Assembly: GCF_004368785.1 (NCBI RefSeq)
Contig: NZ_SODM01000004.1
Location: forward strand, 236,521 to 300,520
DNA: 64,000 nt
DNA from: Flavobacterium sp. 270
GTDB taxonomy: Bacteria > Bacteroidota > Bacteroidia > Flavobacteriales > Flavobacteriaceae
Direction: 5' to 3'
How positions within the stretch are numbered: position 1 is the stretch's first letter; each line of letters begins with the position of its first letter. The notes below the pieces were generated by a model that was not told the DNA's origin, made no database searches, and saw only the letters and a program-made list of their open reading frames with translations. Shown piece by piece: positions 9,436-18,286 of the stretch. A program made the position numbers and the translations under genes.

Positions 9436-11139
9436 TTACTCTTGTAAAGACTTTGTTAAAGTCTCGTGATTGTTAGCAAGATCTTTCCAGTCTGTTTTAG
9501 AATTTGGATCTGTACCGTTGATATATTCTTCGATGTTGTAATAACCGTCTCCGTCTGTATCTAATTTTGCATCAGAAGCGTCTTTTGGGTTAAGACCGTG
9601 TTTCTTTTCCCATTTGTCTGGCATACCGTCATTGTCTGTATCAGTGTATGGTTTTCCTTTGTATTCAGGATATCCTCCAACTTGAGAAATATCTGTGATG
9701 ATTCCTTGTTTGTATGAATCCATTGGTAAACGTCTGTGTTCGAACTGATAGAATTCTTTTTTCTCTAATCCTTTTGCATATTCTGGAACTCCAGTTTTTA
9801 CCGTTCTTACGATTCTTTCGTCAACTTTATCTCTAATTGGCAAAGTTGCTCCAACATTTTTCAATACAAATTCATACGCTTCTTCTGCAGGCATAAATTT
9901 GTTGAACCATGGCATTGGGAAAGGTTTGTCTGCTTTCATTTTATCGAAATAGACTTTTGCTTCATCATAAGCCATTAATTCACCTTTTTTATTTTCAAGC
10001 TGAATACCACCATCCCAATTGTCTTTAGTAACTTTTTCGTTTTTGTTCACAACGTTTCCGTTTACGTAAGCTCTACCAAAAACCATATAAGGCAATTTAC
10101 TTCTTCCAGATTCTGGTTTTAAGATTCTGTAGCTAATTGGCTGAGTTAAATCTGTAACTGGTCCCGGTTTGTAAAAGTTATTGATGATGTTGTAGTTTGC
10201 AGTGTAATCTCCACCGTCTGTTGATCTGTTGTACCAGTTGAAAACGACATTATTTACAAAGTTGAAAATTCCGTTCCAACCTATAGAAGGGTTTCTTCCT
10301 GCATTATTTGCCCACATATTTCTCATGAAAGAGCAATTTTCTCCACCTAAAGTACTTCCGAAAGCGTGATTGTAAGTATCTAAAGCTTCTCCAAATAAAC
10401 TGTTTTGAATCGTAATATTTACGGTACCCACTTTTACATCTGGATATCCTGCACCCGGGCTGTATATGTGTCTGTAGATTGACATATTTTCGTCTAATCC
10501 CCAAGTTGCAGAAACGTGGTCGATCATGATGTTTCCAACAGGGTTTCCTCCAATTGCATCGTCTCTTCTTCCAACAAAAGTTTCTCCTCTGCGGAAACGC
10601 ATGTGCCTGATAACTACGTCATGTGTGTCAACCCAAACCGATTCTCCTGCTACGCAGATTCCGTCTCCGGGAGCAGTTTGTCCTGCGATAGTGATGTAAG
10701 GTGCGCGAATAATTAATGGACTTTTGATTCTGATAATTCCAGATACATTAAAAACTACGATTCTTGCTCCACCTTTTTCACAAGCTTCACGTAAAGTTCC
10801 TGGTCCTCTGTCTTCCAGACTTGTTACAGTGTAGACATTTCCCCCACGACCTCCAAAAGTATACATTCCTCCTCCTTCAGCTCCTGGAAAAGCAGGAATA
10901 TCTGCTTGTGGTAAATCGTTTGGTCTTGATGCCCATGGAATATAAGGCTTTCCGTGTTTGGCTTCTTCTTCAATAACAACTAATGCTTTTTCCCAAGCTT
11001 CGTCAGAAAGTTTGTTTGCTTCGTCTTTTATTGCTTTTTCCTGTGCCTGTACTTCAGGACTTAGTTTTGGATATTGAGCAAAACACTCTAAACTTCCCAA
11101 AAATAGAAGAGTAACGCTTAATAATGTGAAATTTTTCAT
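9436..11139 (-). CDS. Pectate lyase, PL1 family, second copy
   Basis: 567 residues with a signal peptide (VTLLFLGSLECFA). Same architecture as the gene at 6851: FPGAEGGGMYTFGGRGGN, RIVVFNVSGIIRI, YITIAGQTAPGDGICVAGE, VVIRHMRFRRGETF, IDHVSATWGLDENMS, then C-terminal DTDNDGMPDKWEKKHGLNP and DTDGDGYYNIEEY calcium-type repeats. It starts 91 nt after susD, separated by a 9-bp hairpin, and is the first enzyme gene of the operon. Predicted to act on the galacturonan backbone outside the cytoplasm. PL1 family is firm; whether it prefers methylated or unmethylated pectin is not visible. Confidence 0.9.
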   Translation of the reverse strand: MKNFTLLSVTLLFLGSLECFAQYPKLSPEVQAQEKAIKDEANKLSDEAWEKALVVIEEEAKHGKPYIPWASRPNDLPQADIPAFPGAEGGGMYTFGGRGGNVYTVTSLEDRGPGTLREACEKGGARIVVFNVSGIIRIKSPLIIRAPYITIAGQTAPGDGICVAGESVWVDTHDVVIRHMRFRRGETFVGRRDDAIGGNPVGNIMIDHVSATWGLDENMSIYRHIYSPGAGYPDVKVGTVNITIQNSLFGEALDTYNHAFGSTLGGENCSFMRNMWANNAGRNPSIGWNGIFNFVNNVVFNWYNRSTDGGDYTANYNIINNFYKPGPVTDLTQPISYRILKPESGRSKLPYMVFGRAYVNGNVVNKNEKVTKDNWDGGIQLENKKGELMAYDEAKVYFDKMKADKPFPMPWFNKFMPAEEAYEFVLKNVGATLPIRDKVDERIVRTVKTGVPEYAKGLEKKEFYQFEHRRLPMDSYKQGIITDISQVGGYPEYKGKPYTDTDNDGMPDKWEKKHGLNPKDASDAKLDTDGDGYYNIEEYINGTDPNSKTDWKDLANNHETLTKSLQE

Positions 11140-11175
11140 ACTAATTTTGAATTATGGTAATCTTTTTAAACAAAT

Positions 11176-11203
11176 CACCTGTATCTTTTGAAGAATACAG
11201 GTG
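11176..11203. terminator. Hairpin between susD and pectate lyase gene
   Basis: CACCTGTAT at 11176-11184 pairs with ATACAGGTG at 11195-11203 around a 10-nt loop. On the minus strand it follows the susD stop and is followed by a mixed A/T stretch rather than a clean T run, so it may be a partial attenuator or an RNA-stabilising hairpin that keeps susCD mRNA more abundant than the distal enzyme genes. Confidence 0.45.
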
Positions 11204-11229
11204 AGTGTTTTATTTTTTGATAGTAAAAT

Positions 11230-13206
11230 CTATTCTTGATAATTGAAGGTTCCGTTAGCTCCAAAATTATCATTCCAACCTATAGTTTGTTGTAACCAAG
11301 GGTTTTGAGTTAATGCTGTTGTATTAAGCCCATTGATGTAATAGTTTGGGTTAAATTTAATATTAACAGCCGCTCCATTGAAGTTATCCATAGGCGTAAT
11401 TAATGCTGTACGAATAAAGTTTGCGTTATAAAAAGTAGCTAAAGCTGCTAATTGAGTATCAAAATTAGCTGCATCTGGATCTGCTACGACAGCTGCACGG
11501 GCTGCTGCAGTAATAGGATCTGTTGTTGAAGATGCAGTTGCAGTTTTATACTGTAAAAAGTTTCCTGTACGTTTAGTTCCGTTGATAGGAGTTAATCCTA
11601 ATTTACTTACTGTACCGCCTGTTACACCTGGAAGTGCTGCATTATCATAAAGCATCCATCTTTGAGTATCCCAAAAACGTTTTCCTTCGTAAGCTAATTC
11701 AACTCTACGCTCGTATAATACTGCTTCTATAGCAGCATATTTATCTGCTAAAACACCAATTCCGTAATTATTTGCAGCAGGAATACCAACACGATTTCTG
11801 ATTTTTCCTAAATAAGCAATAGTGTTACTTGTTTGTCCTAATGCTGCATAAGCTTCAGCAATATTTAATAACAATTCTGCATAACGGTATTCCATAATAT
11901 CAGTTCCTGAGTACTGGAAGTTAGTATCTTTACTAGCTGCTGTATTACTCATTTTTCTAACGAATGCCGGACTAGATACTGCAGTATTTGAATCTGCAAA
12001 ACCTGCTTTGTTAGCAGCGTCAACCCAACGATAAGCCCAAACAGCTGCAGCTGGAGTTTCTTTGAATCCCCATTTTACTCCAGAAAAAGCAAATGTTCTG
12101 TAGAATCTTGGGTCTCTATTTACGAAGAATGTAAAATCGTTATATCCATTTGCTGTTGTAGGTCTTTTACCATCTTTCATTGGGAATAAATCGATCATTT
12201 CTTTAGGAGCTGGTGTACCTCCTCCAAGTCCGCCTAAGCTTAACAAACGAATTCCTTTTTCCCAAGAGTTGTTTACAAAATTACTTGTAATACCTGTACC
12301 ACAAAGTTGTATTGTGATTGCTTCTGAGCAAAAACCTTCTTTTACAAACATAGCTTCCCAGTCTTTAACAGAACTTCCGAATAATCCGTAACCATCAGCA
12401 GTTAATTGTGTTTCTGCTTCTAAACCTGCTTTCAAAGCTGCTTCCCAACGTTCGTTAGAAGCATCCCAGCTTTTATTAAATAAAGGACTTGCGTAGGTTA
12501 ATAATACACGAGATTTTTGTGCCATAGCCGCTCCTTTTGTAAAACGTCCGTAGTTTGCATCGTTCCATTTTCCAGGCAATAAGCTAGCTGCCATGTCTAA
12601 ATCTTTTACGATTTGTGCTACGACTTCAGAAACTTTTGCTCTTGGAAGCTGAATATCTGGATTGTCTGCAGCTGCTTGTTGAACTGTAGTAACAAGAGGA
12701 ACTCCGCCATAGGTACGCATTAAATCAAAATATTGTACGGCACGCATATAATACATTTGCCCTTTTGCCTGATCACGAAATGTTTTATCTAAATTGGCAC
12801 CTTTTACATCAATGTCTTCCAATAAATTAGTACACTCTCTAATTCTATTGTAAGGAGAGTTATTAACACTCGTTGTTAATTTAGGACCGTAGTAAGAATT
12901 TGCTTCACTTGCATTCAAAAGCGTTTTGTTTGGATTTGTAAAATCCTGAACACCACCAAGTTCTTCAGTAAGTCTAGAGTTTGCATCGGTATATAAACCT
13001 ACAACACTTGCTACTGGTGATTTATATGCATTGTAAAAATCATAGTATTGATTGTCTACGTATGCTTGTACACGTTCCTGAGTTTGATAGAACGTATCAT
13101 CATAAGAACCATAATTTTTCTTATCCTTTAGAAAGTCATCACTACATGAAGTGCCTAAAACAAGCAGAAGTGATAAACCTATATATATCTTAAATTGTGT
13201 TTTCAT
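11230..13206 (-). CDS. SusD/RagB-family glycan-binding outer-membrane lipoprotein
   Basis: 658 residues. The N-terminus is a lipoprotein signal with lipobox LGTSC, then SDDFLKDKKNYGSYDD, a typical SusD start. TPR-type helical segments follow (MYYMRAVQYFDLMRTYGGVP is the usual SusD landmark near residue 150) and the C-terminal block ELLLNIAEAYAALGQTSN, VLYERRVELAYEGKRFWDTQRW is the family signature. It binds the oligosaccharide at the cell surface and caps the SusC channel. It starts 19 nt after susC, so the pair is co-translated from one mRNA. At 658 residues it is somewhat longer than SusD itself (about 550). Ligand identity, presumably a pectic oligosaccharide, is inferred from neighbours. 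Confidence 0.95.
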   Translation of the reverse strand: MKTQFKIYIGLSLLLVLGTSCSDDFLKDKKNYGSYDDTFYQTQERVQAYVDNQYYDFYNAYKSPVASVVGLYTDANSRLTEELGGVQDFTNPNKTLLNASEANSYYGPKLTTSVNNSPYNRIRECTNLLEDIDVKGANLDKTFRDQAKGQMYYMRAVQYFDLMRTYGGVPLVTTVQQAAADNPDIQLPRAKVSEVVAQIVKDLDMAASLLPGKWNDANYGRFTKGAAMAQKSRVLLTYASPLFNKSWDASNERWEAALKAGLEAETQLTADGYGLFGSSVKDWEAMFVKEGFCSEAITIQLCGTGITSNFVNNSWEKGIRLLSLGGLGGGTPAPKEMIDLFPMKDGKRPTTANGYNDFTFFVNRDPRFYRTFAFSGVKWGFKETPAAAVWAYRWVDAANKAGFADSNTAVSSPAFVRKMSNTAASKDTNFQYSGTDIMEYRYAELLLNIAEAYAALGQTSNTIAYLGKIRNRVGIPAANNYGIGVLADKYAAIEAVLYERRVELAYEGKRFWDTQRWMLYDNAALPGVTGGTVSKLGLTPINGTKRTGNFLQYKTATASSTTDPITAAARAAVVADPDAANFDTQLAALATFYNANFIRTALITPMDNFNGAAVNIKFNPNYYINGLNTTALTQNPWLQQTIGWNDNFGANGTFNYQE

Positions 13207-13225
13207 AATTGTTTTTTAATTTAAA

Positions 13226-16200
13226 TTAGAATGATACGTTAAAGTTAAGCGACCATGTTCTAAGTGTAGGATAACCTACAGAAGAGTTGTCATACATATT
13301 ACGGTAATGGTTTGGATAAGGATTGTATAAATCCCAAAGATTATTACCTGTAACTCCTAATGTTATACCTGATATTTTTGTATCAGCAAAAACTTTTTTA
13401 GGGATATCATAACCAACACTTAAATTTCTAACAAAACAACGGAATGTATTTAGCTGCCAGAAATCTGAAGGACTTGACATATAAGCCCATTGTGCCACAT
13501 TAGGATATTTTCCGTTAGGATTATCAGTAGCGCTGTACATATCAGTCCAGAAGCTTTCACGTGCCCACATGTTTGATGCAGATGATGTACCCTGATTTAC
13601 TAAATCAACAAAAGTAGCTCCTCCCCATGATGTTGAAATTTGTGTTCTAAAATAAAATCCTTTAGCTTTTAAACCTAAGTTTGTAGTAAAACCATATGTT
13701 CTGCTACTATTTGCTAGTTTTACGTAATCTAAATCTTTTGCAATCTGACCATCTGCTGGTGCTAAAGTTCCGTCAGGTTGAAGTTGTCCTGCTACGTCTT
13801 GATAAGCCAATGAACCTTTTTGAATTCCAGAAGCCGTATTGATGTCAAAATATTTTGGTGCTCCGCCCACTGCTGCAGCACGTTCTGTTAGGTATGCCCA
13901 GTAATTAGCAATATCTGCGTCTGTACGTAAAATACCGTCTCCTGTAGAAGTTCCTTTCCATGTTGCGAATCCCCAAACAGCATTAAATCCTTGTGACTGC
14001 CCTTCTCTAATTGCATTGTTAGATGGTGCTAAATTACCTTGATCAGGATATTTTTTTACTTCGTTATTAGCATAACTAAAGTTGATACCTATATCATAGC
14101 TAAGACCTCCTCTAATTTTATCATTCCAATTTAAGCTAAACTCAGATCCCCATGCATCAACAGCAGCATAGTTTTGTTCTGCAAAACCTCCACCAACAGT
14201 AATTGGCACACCAGTCGCACTACTCATGTCAGTTAACATATTTGTAGTTCTGTCATAATAAAAGTCAGCTGTAAAATTTAATCTGTTTCTAAGAACATTT
14301 AAATCAATACCAACGTTGTTTTTTAATGTAGCATCCCAAGCAACATTTCTATTTGGATTTACTCTAGGAGTCAAACCTGCTCCATTTTGTCCTCCATTAG
14401 GGCCAAATCCAGCACCTTTATCCACAATCAAATCATAGTATTGAACCCATCTCCACGGTCCAAGATTATCTTTTCCGGTTTTACCAATTGAGTAACGAAC
14501 TTTTAAGAAATCAACCCAAGGTAAAGCTTTTTCAAACCAGTCTTCTTTAGAGGCTACCCATCCTAATTGAAGTGATGGAAAATAACCCCAATAGTTTTCT
14601 GGTGCAAATTTCGTAGAAGCATCACTACGGAAAAGGAATTGCGCTAAATATTTTGATTTATAGCTGTAATTAAAACGTCCGAAGTATGAAAGCGTTCCAC
14701 CTTCTACCTTAGTAGCAATACTGTTAGAAGGGCTTAATGTTCCTGCTGTAGCATAGTTTCCTAAATAATCTTTACCAGTTTGTTCGTAAGCCAAACGAGT
14801 ACTTGTGTTATAGTATTCTGATGCTTCACCACCAACCATAGCACCAATTTGGTGATCTCCGAAGGTTCTCTCATAGTTTATAAAAAAATCTCCTTGAGAA
14901 TTTTTACTATCACTATTATTATAGTAAACTCTTGAGTTTCTAACGTTTGTTTCTATAACATAATCCCCAGCTGGGTTTGTAGCCGCATTATAAACAGTAG
15001 GATTAGCAGCGCTCGCAAGGTGATTGTCCTGTGTTTCGTAATTTCTTATTCTTGCTAAATCGTATGGCAATTGAATTTGTTCTGTATAATTTGAACTTTG
15101 TGTTCTTGCATAACTTCCTTTTACAGATAATCCTCTAATTGCTGCAATTTTATAGTTCAACGAAGCATTAACTGTGTAAGAGTTATCATCACTTATCTGG
15201 TGAGAACCATTGTTTAAGTTAGCAAAATAGTTCCATCCTGCGATTGTAGTATTTGCATTTGCACTTCCTAAGTTTTTGTTTGAGTTAGGAAATGGTGACA
15301 TATAATATTGTTTACCATCAACAACTGTTTCCCAAGGAACAAATTTTGGCATGTGCAATAAGAAACCATAATCAGCCTGCTCACCACCAGCAGCAGATGC
15401 GTAACTACCATCACTAATGTTTGCCGATGCTTTAGTAAAAGTTTTATCGATTGTACCAGCAGTTCCAGAAACAGATGCAGATAATTCTAAATTCTTAGCA
15501 ATTTTTGCATTAATTCCAGTTCGGAAATTCCATTTGTCATATTTCTGATATCCTAAATTAGCATCTTGAGTAAAATAAGTTGCACCTGCAAAATAAGTAA
15601 CATCTTCGTTACCACCAGTTACATTAAAAGAGTGTTTTTGTTGTATAGCTGGTTTCCAAGCTTCTTTTAACCAATCATAATCCAAACTTTTCATTTGTTC
15701 TAATTCAGCTGCAGAATACAACTTAATAGGATCTATAATAGGATTTTGAGAAGTGAAATATCTATTACTAAAAACTCCAAATTCGTTAGCATTTAATGTT
15801 TTACTGTGACTTACAGCATCATTTACTGAAAACTGGCTGTTATAAGAAAACTTTGGTTTACCCACTTTTCCTCTTTTAGTTTTTACAACAATAGCTCCTT
15901 GTGATGCACGAGAACCATAAATCGCTGCAGAAGCATCTTTTAGAACAGTGATACTTTCAATTTCTGAAGGATCTAATCTGTTGAATTGCTCTAATGTAGG
16001 CTTACCATTTGTTGGATCAACTTGAATCATATCATCAATAATCACTAATGGTATCGGCGAACTTCCATCTTTTGAAAAACCAAAATTTTGACGGATTTGA
16101 ATAGAAGCGGCATCTCCAGGACGTCCTGAACCACCTGTTACTGCAAGACCTGGAACTAATCCTTTTAATGCATCAGACAAGTTAGTTACTGGTAAATCCA

Positions 16201-16603
16201 TAAGATCATCTGGTTTTATTGTAGCAATAGCTCCAGTAAGTTCCTTTTTTCTTTGAGTACCATAACCAACCACTACGATGTTCTCTAATTGATTAGAATC
16301 ATCATGCATACTTACATTTAAGATAGTACGGTCATTTAATGCGTATTCTGCTTTTTTCATTCCGATGAAAGAGAATACTAAAGTTCCATCACCTCTTAAC
16401 TTAATTTTGTATTTTCCATTGTAATCTGTAGAAACAGAATTTTTCGAAGATTTTTCTGTTACGTTAACCCCAGGTAAAAGGTTACCAAGGTTGTCCGTAA
16501 CAGTTCCCGTAACTGTTACTTGGTTTGAGCTTTGAGCATAACTCAGCACACTCATCAGTGTAAACAAAAGAAAACTACATCTCTTTATAAGTGCTTGTTT
16601 CAT
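13226..16603 (-). CDS. SusC/RagA-family TonB-dependent outer-membrane transporter
   Basis: 1125 residues. A signal peptide (LLFTLMSVLSYAQ) is followed by a carboxypeptidase-regulatory-like domain (VTVTGTVTDNLGNLLPGVNV), the SusC TonB-box region ENIVVVGYGTQRKKELTGAI, the plug domain with LSDALKGLVPGLAV, DASAAIYGSRASQGAIVVKT, and a beta-barrel to the C-terminal phenylalanine. It imports oligosaccharides captured by the SusD partner. It is the first gene of operon 1, with a ~130-nt leader downstream of the AACAGG direct-repeat promoter at 16737-16783. No N-terminal STN domain is present, so direct anti-sigma signalling through this protein is unlikely. It is the only SusC in 64 kb. Confidence 0.96.
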   Translation of the reverse strand: MKQALIKRCSFLLFTLMSVLSYAQSSNQVTVTGTVTDNLGNLLPGVNVTEKSSKNSVSTDYNGKYKIKLRGDGTLVFSFIGMKKAEYALNDRTILNVSMHDDSNQLENIVVVGYGTQRKKELTGAIATIKPDDLMDLPVTNLSDALKGLVPGLAVTGGSGRPGDAASIQIRQNFGFSKDGSSPIPLVIIDDMIQVDPTNGKPTLEQFNRLDPSEIESITVLKDASAAIYGSRASQGAIVVKTKRGKVGKPKFSYNSQFSVNDAVSHSKTLNANEFGVFSNRYFTSQNPIIDPIKLYSAAELEQMKSLDYDWLKEAWKPAIQQKHSFNVTGGNEDVTYFAGATYFTQDANLGYQKYDKWNFRTGINAKIAKNLELSASVSGTAGTIDKTFTKASANISDGSYASAAGGEQADYGFLLHMPKFVPWETVVDGKQYYMSPFPNSNKNLGSANANTTIAGWNYFANLNNGSHQISDDNSYTVNASLNYKIAAIRGLSVKGSYARTQSSNYTEQIQLPYDLARIRNYETQDNHLASAANPTVYNAATNPAGDYVIETNVRNSRVYYNNSDSKNSQGDFFINYERTFGDHQIGAMVGGEASEYYNTSTRLAYEQTGKDYLGNYATAGTLSPSNSIATKVEGGTLSYFGRFNYSYKSKYLAQFLFRSDASTKFAPENYWGYFPSLQLGWVASKEDWFEKALPWVDFLKVRYSIGKTGKDNLGPWRWVQYYDLIVDKGAGFGPNGGQNGAGLTPRVNPNRNVAWDATLKNNVGIDLNVLRNRLNFTADFYYDRTTNMLTDMSSATGVPITVGGGFAEQNYAAVDAWGSEFSLNWNDKIRGGLSYDIGINFSYANNEVKKYPDQGNLAPSNNAIREGQSQGFNAVWGFATWKGTSTGDGILRTDADIANYWAYLTERAAAVGGAPKYFDINTASGIQKGSLAYQDVAGQLQPDGTLAPADGQIAKDLDYVKLANSSRTYGFTTNLGLKAKGFYFRTQISTSWGGATFVDLVNQGTSSASNMWARESFWTDMYSATDNPNGKYPNVAQWAYMSSPSDFWQLNTFRCFVRNLSVGYDIPKKVFADTKISGITLGVTGNNLWDLYNPYPNHYRNMYDNSSVGYPTLRTWSLNFNVSF

Positions 16604-16736
16604 AAATGTTTTTTTTTTGGTTAGTTTATTAATTTTTAGTTAGTCATGAAAAATGTGATTCTCGTAAAATAAAAAGGTTTAAATAAATCTTAAAGTTTTT
16701 ATTAAATGTCAAAAACACATTTATTTTTTTGTATAC

Positions 16737-16783
16737 CAAAAATATAACGACAATACATGTTAACCGTCCTGCTCTATCCTGTT
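16737..16783 (-). promoter_or_regulatory. susC operon promoter with direct-repeat operator
   Basis: On the minus strand AACAGGATAGAGCAGG occupies 16783-16768: two CAGG units in direct repeat with a 10-nt period. Exactly 24 nt after its last base comes TATTTTTG (16744-16737), a perfect TAnnTTTG -7 box. The same operator and spacing stand before GH78 (39329) and GH141 (47228). There is no good TTG at -33, which fits a promoter that needs an activator. Confidence 0.7.
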
Positions 16784-17180
16784 TTAATTGTATTATCTCA
16801 AAAAAATTCACTCAAAAAAACAATATTAATAAAAAAAAGAAAGAAAAAATAGACGTACTCGAAAAAACGAAGAGATTCTATGAATAAAACAAAATATAGA
16901 AACCGCTTTTTCAACAAAAAAAGTAAAAAATGCATCAAAAACATTTATTAGCTGTTTATTCTGCAAAATGAGAAAATGAACTCCTGATAGAGAAGTGGTT
17001 AGTTTCTGCTGAATAAACTCAAAAACAGGTCATAATTGAATAAAAAAGAAACACTTTCAAATATAAAAAACCTACAAATAGCAACCAGTACACCTATGCA
17101 ATTTACCTTAATATTTTATTAAAAAAAAATCTTTTTAAAAGTAAATTCTGACCAAGATTTAGAAACTAAATCGATATAAA

Positions 17181-17212
17181 TTAAAAAAGCTCTAATGAAA
17201 GAGCTTTTTTAA
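17181..17212. terminator. Bidirectional rho-independent terminator
   Basis: TTAAAAAAGCTCT (17181-17193) pairs perfectly with AGAGCTTTTTTAA (17200-17212) around a 6-nt loop, giving T-runs in both directions. It lies 34 nt past the stop of the pectin methylesterase gene and marks the end of the 10-gene GH78 operon, separating it from the susC unit. Confidence 0.9.
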
Positions 17213-17245
17213 TTTAAAACCTATTTTAAGCAACCGGTTCCAATT

Positions 17246-18235
17246 TTAATTATTAGGATTCCAGCCATTTAAAACTAAATCTCTGCTGTATTTTTTAATA
17301 TCTTCTTTTTTTAACTGATGCGACCAGGACACTCTTTGAGATAAATCTTTAGCACTAGAACCTTTACTTTCAAATTCTGCATAATATGCCGTTTTATCTT
17401 TATCAGGAAATCGTGTATCTATCCAGGCATTCCAACCTTCGGGAATAATATGTGATCCGATATCTGTATTTATAAAAACGGTTTGTGCGTAAGGTCTCCA
17501 CGGCCTTCCTAAAAAAACTTTATCAACAGTTTTATCTTTGGCTGTAAGTTTACAATCGACAAATACAAAACCGTAAGCCTGACCTTGAGGTGTTGATGCC
17601 GCAGTGATATAAGAATTAATTGAACTTTCGATTGTGCATTTATAAAAATAAGCTGTTGCGGCACCAAATATAAAATCGGTTGTACCGCTGATAAAACAGT
17701 TTTCGAAATAATTGCGAACGTTATCTTGCGATAAAAAAAGCGTGTCCTGGTTTCCGAGGATATTGCAGTTTTTTACAATAACTCTATCTCCCTTTATATG
17801 TAAAGCAACTGCCTGTCCTACTCTACCTGCTGTATTTTCGATCGTAAGATTTTCTAGTGTACAATCACTTCCCTGAATTAAAAACGAATAAGAAGTCGAT
17901 GTTCCAAATGCGGTCTTACCTGCCTGATCTTTTTCACGCAGTGGCTTTCCTGAATAATCATCAAATGAAATTATGCTTTTATTTCTATCAGTTCCTTTTA
18001 AAGTGATCATTTTTTTTACCGATACAATCACTAATTTCTCTTTGTAAATACCTGGCTTTATTGTAATTACAACACGCTTTTCTCCATTATCTTTTACTGC
18101 ATTTACCGCTTCCTGAATGGTTTTAAAATCACCTGAACCGTCTTGTGCGACAGTTAATGCAAGTTTATTATCAATAGTTTGTGCAGAAGCTAGTAAAGAG
18201 CTTATCGTTAAAAAGAATGTTATAATATATTTCAT
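17246..18235 (-). CDS. Pectin methylesterase, CE8 family
   Basis: 329 residues with signal peptide (FFLTISSLLASAQ). All CE8 motifs are present: KPGIYKEKL (GxYxE), GQAVALHIKGD, GNQDTLFLSQD, CFISGTTDFIFGAATAYF with the nucleophile Asp, and VFLGRPWRPYAQ with the substrate-binding Arg. It removes methyl groups from esterified galacturonan so that lyases and GH28 enzymes can act. Length matches single-domain bacterial CE8 enzymes. Last gene of operon 2, 51 nt after GH127 and followed by a strong terminator. Confidence 0.96.
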   Translation of the reverse strand: MKYIITFFLTISSLLASAQTIDNKLALTVAQDGSGDFKTIQEAVNAVKDNGEKRVVITIKPGIYKEKLVIVSVKKMITLKGTDRNKSIISFDDYSGKPLREKDQAGKTAFGTSTSYSFLIQGSDCTLENLTIENTAGRVGQAVALHIKGDRVIVKNCNILGNQDTLFLSQDNVRNYFENCFISGTTDFIFGAATAYFYKCTIESSINSYITAASTPQGQAYGFVFVDCKLTAKDKTVDKVFLGRPWRPYAQTVFINTDIGSHIIPEGWNAWIDTRFPDKDKTAYYAEFESKGSSAKDLSQRVSWSHQLKKEDIKKYSRDLVLNGWNPNN

Positions 18236-18286
18236 GTATTTAAAATTTTCAAATTAAAAAATCCGTTTACCCCAAGTTCAAAAAAA

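Larger units (their letters stand above)
16604..17245. other. 642-nt AT-rich intergenic region before susC
   Basis: No credible coding frame was found. It holds the terminator of the upstream operon (17181-17212), then about 400 nt of A/T-rich sequence without a recognisable feature, then the direct-repeat operator (16768-16783), a -7 box (16737-16744) and a leader of about 130 nt before the susC ATG. The long empty stretch could hide a small RNA; I see no evidence for one beyond its length. Confidence 0.6.

Noticed and set aside
16784..17180. Small RNA in the 400-nt gap upstream of the susC promoter
   Set aside because: No promoter-terminator pair or conserved hairpin could be recognised; length alone is not evidence.
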